In this document: one piece after another, positions 61,661-64,000 of the stretch
Layout: every line of letters begins with the position of its first letter
Numbering within the stretch: the first letter of the stretch is position 1
Source: Cryobacterium sp. Y50
Lineage (GTDB): Bacteria > Actinomycetota > Actinomycetes > Actinomycetales > Microbacteriaceae
Direction: 5' to 3'
Length of the DNA: 64,000 bases
NCBI RefSeq assembly: GCF_002929805.1
Contig: NZ_PJJM01000083.1
Location: forward strand, 1-64,000
Notes under the pieces: generated by a model
The model's input: only the letters and a program-made list of their open reading frames with translations
Database searches by the model: none
Told to the model about the DNA's origin: nothing
Program-made: the position numbers and the translations under genes

Positions 61661-62848
61661 TCAAGCGTATGGCCGTAAATCTTTCCCAGATTGATGGCCA
61701 AGTTCACTGATCGTTTTTGGGCGCGTCAAGGTGGCGGGGTGGGCCGTCGAAGACGGCTCGACCCGCTGGGTCGGCGGTTCCGGGCTGGGGTGGCGGGTGT
61801 CGCTGGCTAGCCGGTGAGGTTCTCCAGGACGCGATAGAGGTGGCGGGCGATGTAGCAGTTTCAGACTGCGGATGATCTCCTTGCGCGTCTGTCCCTCCTG
61901 CGTCTTCTTGGCGAAGTAGGCGACGGGGTCGTGGTGGTAGCGGTAGAACGCGGTGACGTAGAGCGCGTTACTCAGCTGCCGGTCGCCACCGCGGTGCAAA
62001 CGGTGGCGGGTGGTGTTGCCCGAAGACGCCGGAATCGGCGCGGCGCCGGCGAAGCGAGCGAACGCCGCTTCGGAGCGGATGCGTCCCTTGTGTGACCACG
62101 ACACAACCAGCTGCGCGGCGACGTAGGGGCCGACGCCGTGCTCGGCCAGGAGGCGGGGTGCGAGAGCGGAGACGTGCTTGAGGAGGCCCTTCTCGTTCGC
62201 TTTGAGCTCGACGCTTCGGCGGAGGATGTCCTGCGCTTCGCGGGTCGCTTCCGCCCGGATGGTGACCATGCCGGCGTCGTCGGTGCGGTGAGCACGCCAC
62301 GCGGCGACCTGGCTGATTTGCTCATCGGTGAGGCTGGTGCGCACGTCCAGGCCGAAGCCGAACCCGCGGAGCAGCGCGGTGAGGCGATTGATCGAAGAGC
62401 CGCGGGAGCGTTTCAGCGCGGCGCGCGCGGTGAGCAACACGGTCAGCGCGGCGTGGTCGCCGGCGTGGTCGCGCGGGGTGATCAGCTGCTCGACGGGCAG
62501 AGCGAGCGCGTAACGGGCAGCGTGTTCGGCGTCGATCGGGTCGAATTTTCCCGCCCGTCGAACACCGCGTTTGGGTGGTTTTGTTTCGCTGACCCGCACA
62601 CCCGAGGCGACCAAAAGGTCGCAGAATTGGGCGCCGTAGGACCCGGTGCCTTCCATCGCGACCAGCACCGGCACGGTCGTTTCCCGCTCGATCCAGGCCT
62701 GCGCTCGTTTCAGGCCGGCCGGGTTGGTGGGGAACGTTTGCGCGATGCCGTGGCGGGCGCCCAGCTGATCTATCGCCACGAGTGTGTGGGTCTTGGCGTG
62801 GGTATCCACCCCCACGACGTGGCCGAAAACTTGTGAGACCATGGTCAC
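61661..62848 (-). CDS. IS110-family transposase with a frameshifted C-terminus
   Basis: A protein of 395 aa from GTG 62848 (AAAGGAG ahead). DEDD RuvC-like N-terminal domain: Asp in HVVGVDTHAKTHTLVAID, Glu in VAMEGTGSYGAQFCD, Asp pair in FDPIDAEHAARYAL. The Tnp20 C-terminal domain follows, with serine in GAAPIPASSGNTTRHRLHRG. Near 61855 an extra base (CTGAAACTGCTACATC versus the expected CTGAAACGCTACATC) shifts the frame, replacing the normal end YIARHLYRVLENLTG, stop 61807, by about 60 foreign residues. The tail may disable it. IS110 enzymes are guided by a bridge RNA. Confidence 0.9.
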   Translation of the reverse strand: MTMVSQVFGHVVGVDTHAKTHTLVAIDQLGARHGIAQTFPTNPAGLKRAQAWIERETTVPVLVAMEGTGSYGAQFCDLLVASGVRVSETKPPKRGVRRAGKFDPIDAEHAARYALALPVEQLITPRDHAGDHAALTVLLTARAALKRSRGSSINRLTALLRGFGFGLDVRTSLTDEQISQVAAWRAHRTDDAGMVTIRAEATREAQDILRRSVELKANEKGLLKHVSALAPRLLAEHGVGPYVAAQLVVSWSHKGRIRSEAAFARFAGAAPIPASSGNTTRHRLHRGGDRQLSNALYVTAFYRYHHDPVAYFAKKTQEGQTRKEIIRSLKLLHRPPPLSRPGEPHRLASDTRHPSPEPPTQRVEPSSTAHPATLTRPKTISELGHQSGKDLRPYA

Positions 62849-63241
62849 GATAACTCCTTTGGTTGGGTGTTATTTCGTGCCGGTCTGGGATTTCCTCGGG
62901 GAACATCTCTGTAATGAGTCACGACCTAGCAACAGGTACGGACGGGCTTCTAATCAAGTCACTCTGAGGGTCACAGGCCGGCTCGACTGAATGCGTGAAG
63001 CGGACATGTCGGCAGCAAGACACCTCAATGAAGAGGGTCAGGGATCGCAAGTGTCACGCATCACACAGGAGAGTCAAGACCAGCCTGTCAGCTGATAACC
63101 AGACCAGCTATAACCATTACAGAGATCACAATCGACCAACTCGCGCCATGTCTGCGAAACGTGGGTACCGTCCCGCTGCCGAGCTGCCCTCGCATCCGCT
63201 ACTCGCATGACCGCCCCCGATATCGGCAGCCGCGACGCCGG
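62849..63241. other. non-coding flank of the IS110 gene, possible bridge RNA locus
   Basis: About 390 bp without a supportable gene. It begins at the IS110 start codon and would contain the 5' non-coding leader where IS110 elements encode their bridge RNA, probably within the first 200 bp. Small ORFs here are unconvincing. I could not identify the element end, the core dinucleotide or the two recognition loops by eye. Confidence 0.5.
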
Positions 63242-63376
63242 TTACCGTAGCACGCACCCATATCGCAGCGCGTTGATCTGATCGCAGCGCGCGGTGATCT
63301 CAGCCGCCGGAGCGAGCTCGGGCACGCGGGCGATCAACACGTTTCCCAACTGCGAACGGTCGAACACACCGATCAT
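63242..63376 (-). pseudogene. polyphosphate kinase 2 (PPK2) fragment
   Basis: Reading leftward from ATG 63376 gives MIGVFDRSQLGNVLIARVPE, LAPAAEITARCDQINALRYG and a stop at 63242. The first part is the PPK2 strand-loop IGVFDRSxxxxVLIxRV with the ExxxR-like helix behind. The Walker A and the rest of the enzyme are absent on both sides, so this is a 40-residue relic left between the IS110 region and the following DNA. Confidence 0.6.
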
Positions 63377-63447
63377 TCCGGCTTCAGCCTGACGACGCTC
63401 GACCCGGGGTCAACGCCAGCCTGAAGTCGGAGGTCACCCGCCGTGCG

Positions 63448-63744
63448 TTAATCGGGTCTTCGGTTTAGAAACTTCTGATGTCCTTGGCCACTGTGCACCA
63501 CGGCATAGACAGCACCAACGCATCCGGTTTCGACCCACGATCGTTTGCATTTCCCTGGCAGACAGACGGACACCCCGGAGCGGGCGTGCGCCACGGCATC
63601 CGTTTCTGATGGGGCGCCAGACCCCCGCGCTGCGTCGGACTCGTAGGGGCAGCTGAACCCTTCGGACACGCCGAAGTACAGTTTGGCATCGGAGGATCCT
63701 CCGGGCTGCCACTGTTCCTCGAGGAGCACGGCCAGCTGGGTCAT
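63448..63744 (-). CDS. possible small protein, unrecognised
   Basis: An ORF of 98 aa (MTQLAVLLEEQWQPGGSSDA ...), Cys- and Gly-rich, with no domain I recognise and no clear ribosome site. Another minus frame (63434-63931) is open over the same DNA. It may equally be decayed DNA beside the IS110 and PPK2 fragments. An AT-rich stretch at 63775-63830 lies upstream. Confidence 0.25.
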   Translation of the reverse strand: MTQLAVLLEEQWQPGGSSDAKLYFGVSEGFSCPYESDAARGSGAPSETDAVAHARSGVSVCLPGKCKRSWVETGCVGAVYAVVHSGQGHQKFLNRRPD

Positions 63745-63866
63745 GCGCAGAATTGCGGTGGTCTTCTCGCACCACCCAGAACAGAAACCATAAGTATAAG
63801 AAGTTCATGTAGTATACGGTTTTTGAGCACGGGAAGTGACGTGAACCGGCTCGGTAGGCTCGGGGC

Positions 63867-64000
63867 ATGAGCGAACGCACCCACGACGTCGTGATCATCG
63901 GTGGCGGACACAATGGCTTGGTCGCCGCCACCTACCTCGCCTAGGCCGGACGCAGCGTGCTCGTGCTCGAACGCGAGCCGCAGGTCGGTGGTGCCGCCAT
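63867..64000 (+). pseudogene. FAD-dependent oxidoreductase (CrtI/NAD-binding 8 type), 5' end with amber codon
   Basis: From ATG 63867: MSERTHDVVIIGGGHNGLVA, ATYLA, TAG (63942-63944), AGRSVLVLEREPQVGGAA, cut by the window edge. This is the Rossmann GxGxxG plus second beta-strand of phytoene-desaturase-like FAD enzymes, with the stop at codon 26 inside the conserved A-x-AG segment. The downstream frame is intact. It may be a pseudogene, a sequence error or a suppressed amber. The AT-rich sequence upstream (63775-63830) may hold the promoter. Confidence 0.75.

Noticed and set aside
63434..63931. Leftward 165-aa ORF at the right end
   Set aside because: It conflicts with the 98-aa ORF and runs through the promoter and 5' end of the FAD oxidoreductase gene; composition is not protein-like.

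Overview
The window reads as chromosomal DNA of a high-GC actinobacterium, most probably a member of the Microbacteriaceae (a Cryobacterium/Salinibacterium/Leifsonia-like organism). The reasons are strong GC3, GTG and TTG starts, many ATGA/GTGA stop-start overlaps, an oleB-oleC fusion of the actinobacterial type, and a high density of the heptamer CGGATGC/GCATCCG from about 23 kb onward. The taxon is an inference from these features; no rRNA is present.

The first 23 kb is accessory. It holds an AraC regulator, an IS3-family element (1258-2811) abutting an ISL3 transposase remnant, and a leftward catabolic operon at 3.1-8.5 kb. That operon carries an asparaginase-type amidohydrolase, a PgdA/cyclic-imidase-like polysaccharide deacetylase, an MFS transporter and two SDRs, and is divergent from a LacI regulator with a triple operator repeat. 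After an IS3 remnant comes a second leftward operon at 10.4-15.6 kb: FAH hydrolase, NMT1-type ABC transporter, RraA-like aldolase and TauE exporter, divergent from a GntR/FCD regulator with two related operator-like sites. From 16.5 to 23 kb lies a graveyard of mobile DNA: IS701, IS256 and IS3 fragments and a Fic remnant. It is followed by three unfamiliar small genes and a translationally coupled pair, a tyrosine-recombinase-like protein with a degraded active site and a DDE transposase-like protein split by an in-frame TAA. This pair is the best candidate for a little-described mobile system.

From 23 kb the DNA is mainly housekeeping: two tRNA-Ser genes beside serS, an LCP cell-wall ligase, a HAD phosphatase, a DAG-kinase-family enzyme, pheA, pgm, a secreted amidase, an orphan adenine methyltransferase, a domain-permuted lipoate ligase, MarR plus MFS efflux, a POT peptide transporter and an LldR/LldD-like lactate module. 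An RHH/Doc toxin-antitoxin pair follows, its toxin frameshifted in a CT repeat. Next come an acetylxylan-esterase family enzyme, rocD with an arginine dihydrolase/DDAH-like enzyme and an Lrp regulator, a FetB-like permease, and two YtrA-type regulators around a membrane protein.

The oleA-oleBC-oleD operon (51.6-56.6 kb) should make very-long-chain olefins by head-to-head condensation. Next to it is a large bifunctional putA with a divergent LysR gene. RocD and PutA could together take arginine/ornithine and proline to glutamate. The right end carries an IS110-family element with a frameshifted 3' end, a PPK2 fragment, and an FAD-dependent oxidoreductase start with an amber codon at codon 26.

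A recurring oddity is in-frame amber codons, two of them at positions where the family normally has Trp (LLM oxidoreductase, Fic remnant), plus several single frameshifts. This could be gene decay, sequencing error or, least likely, suppression.
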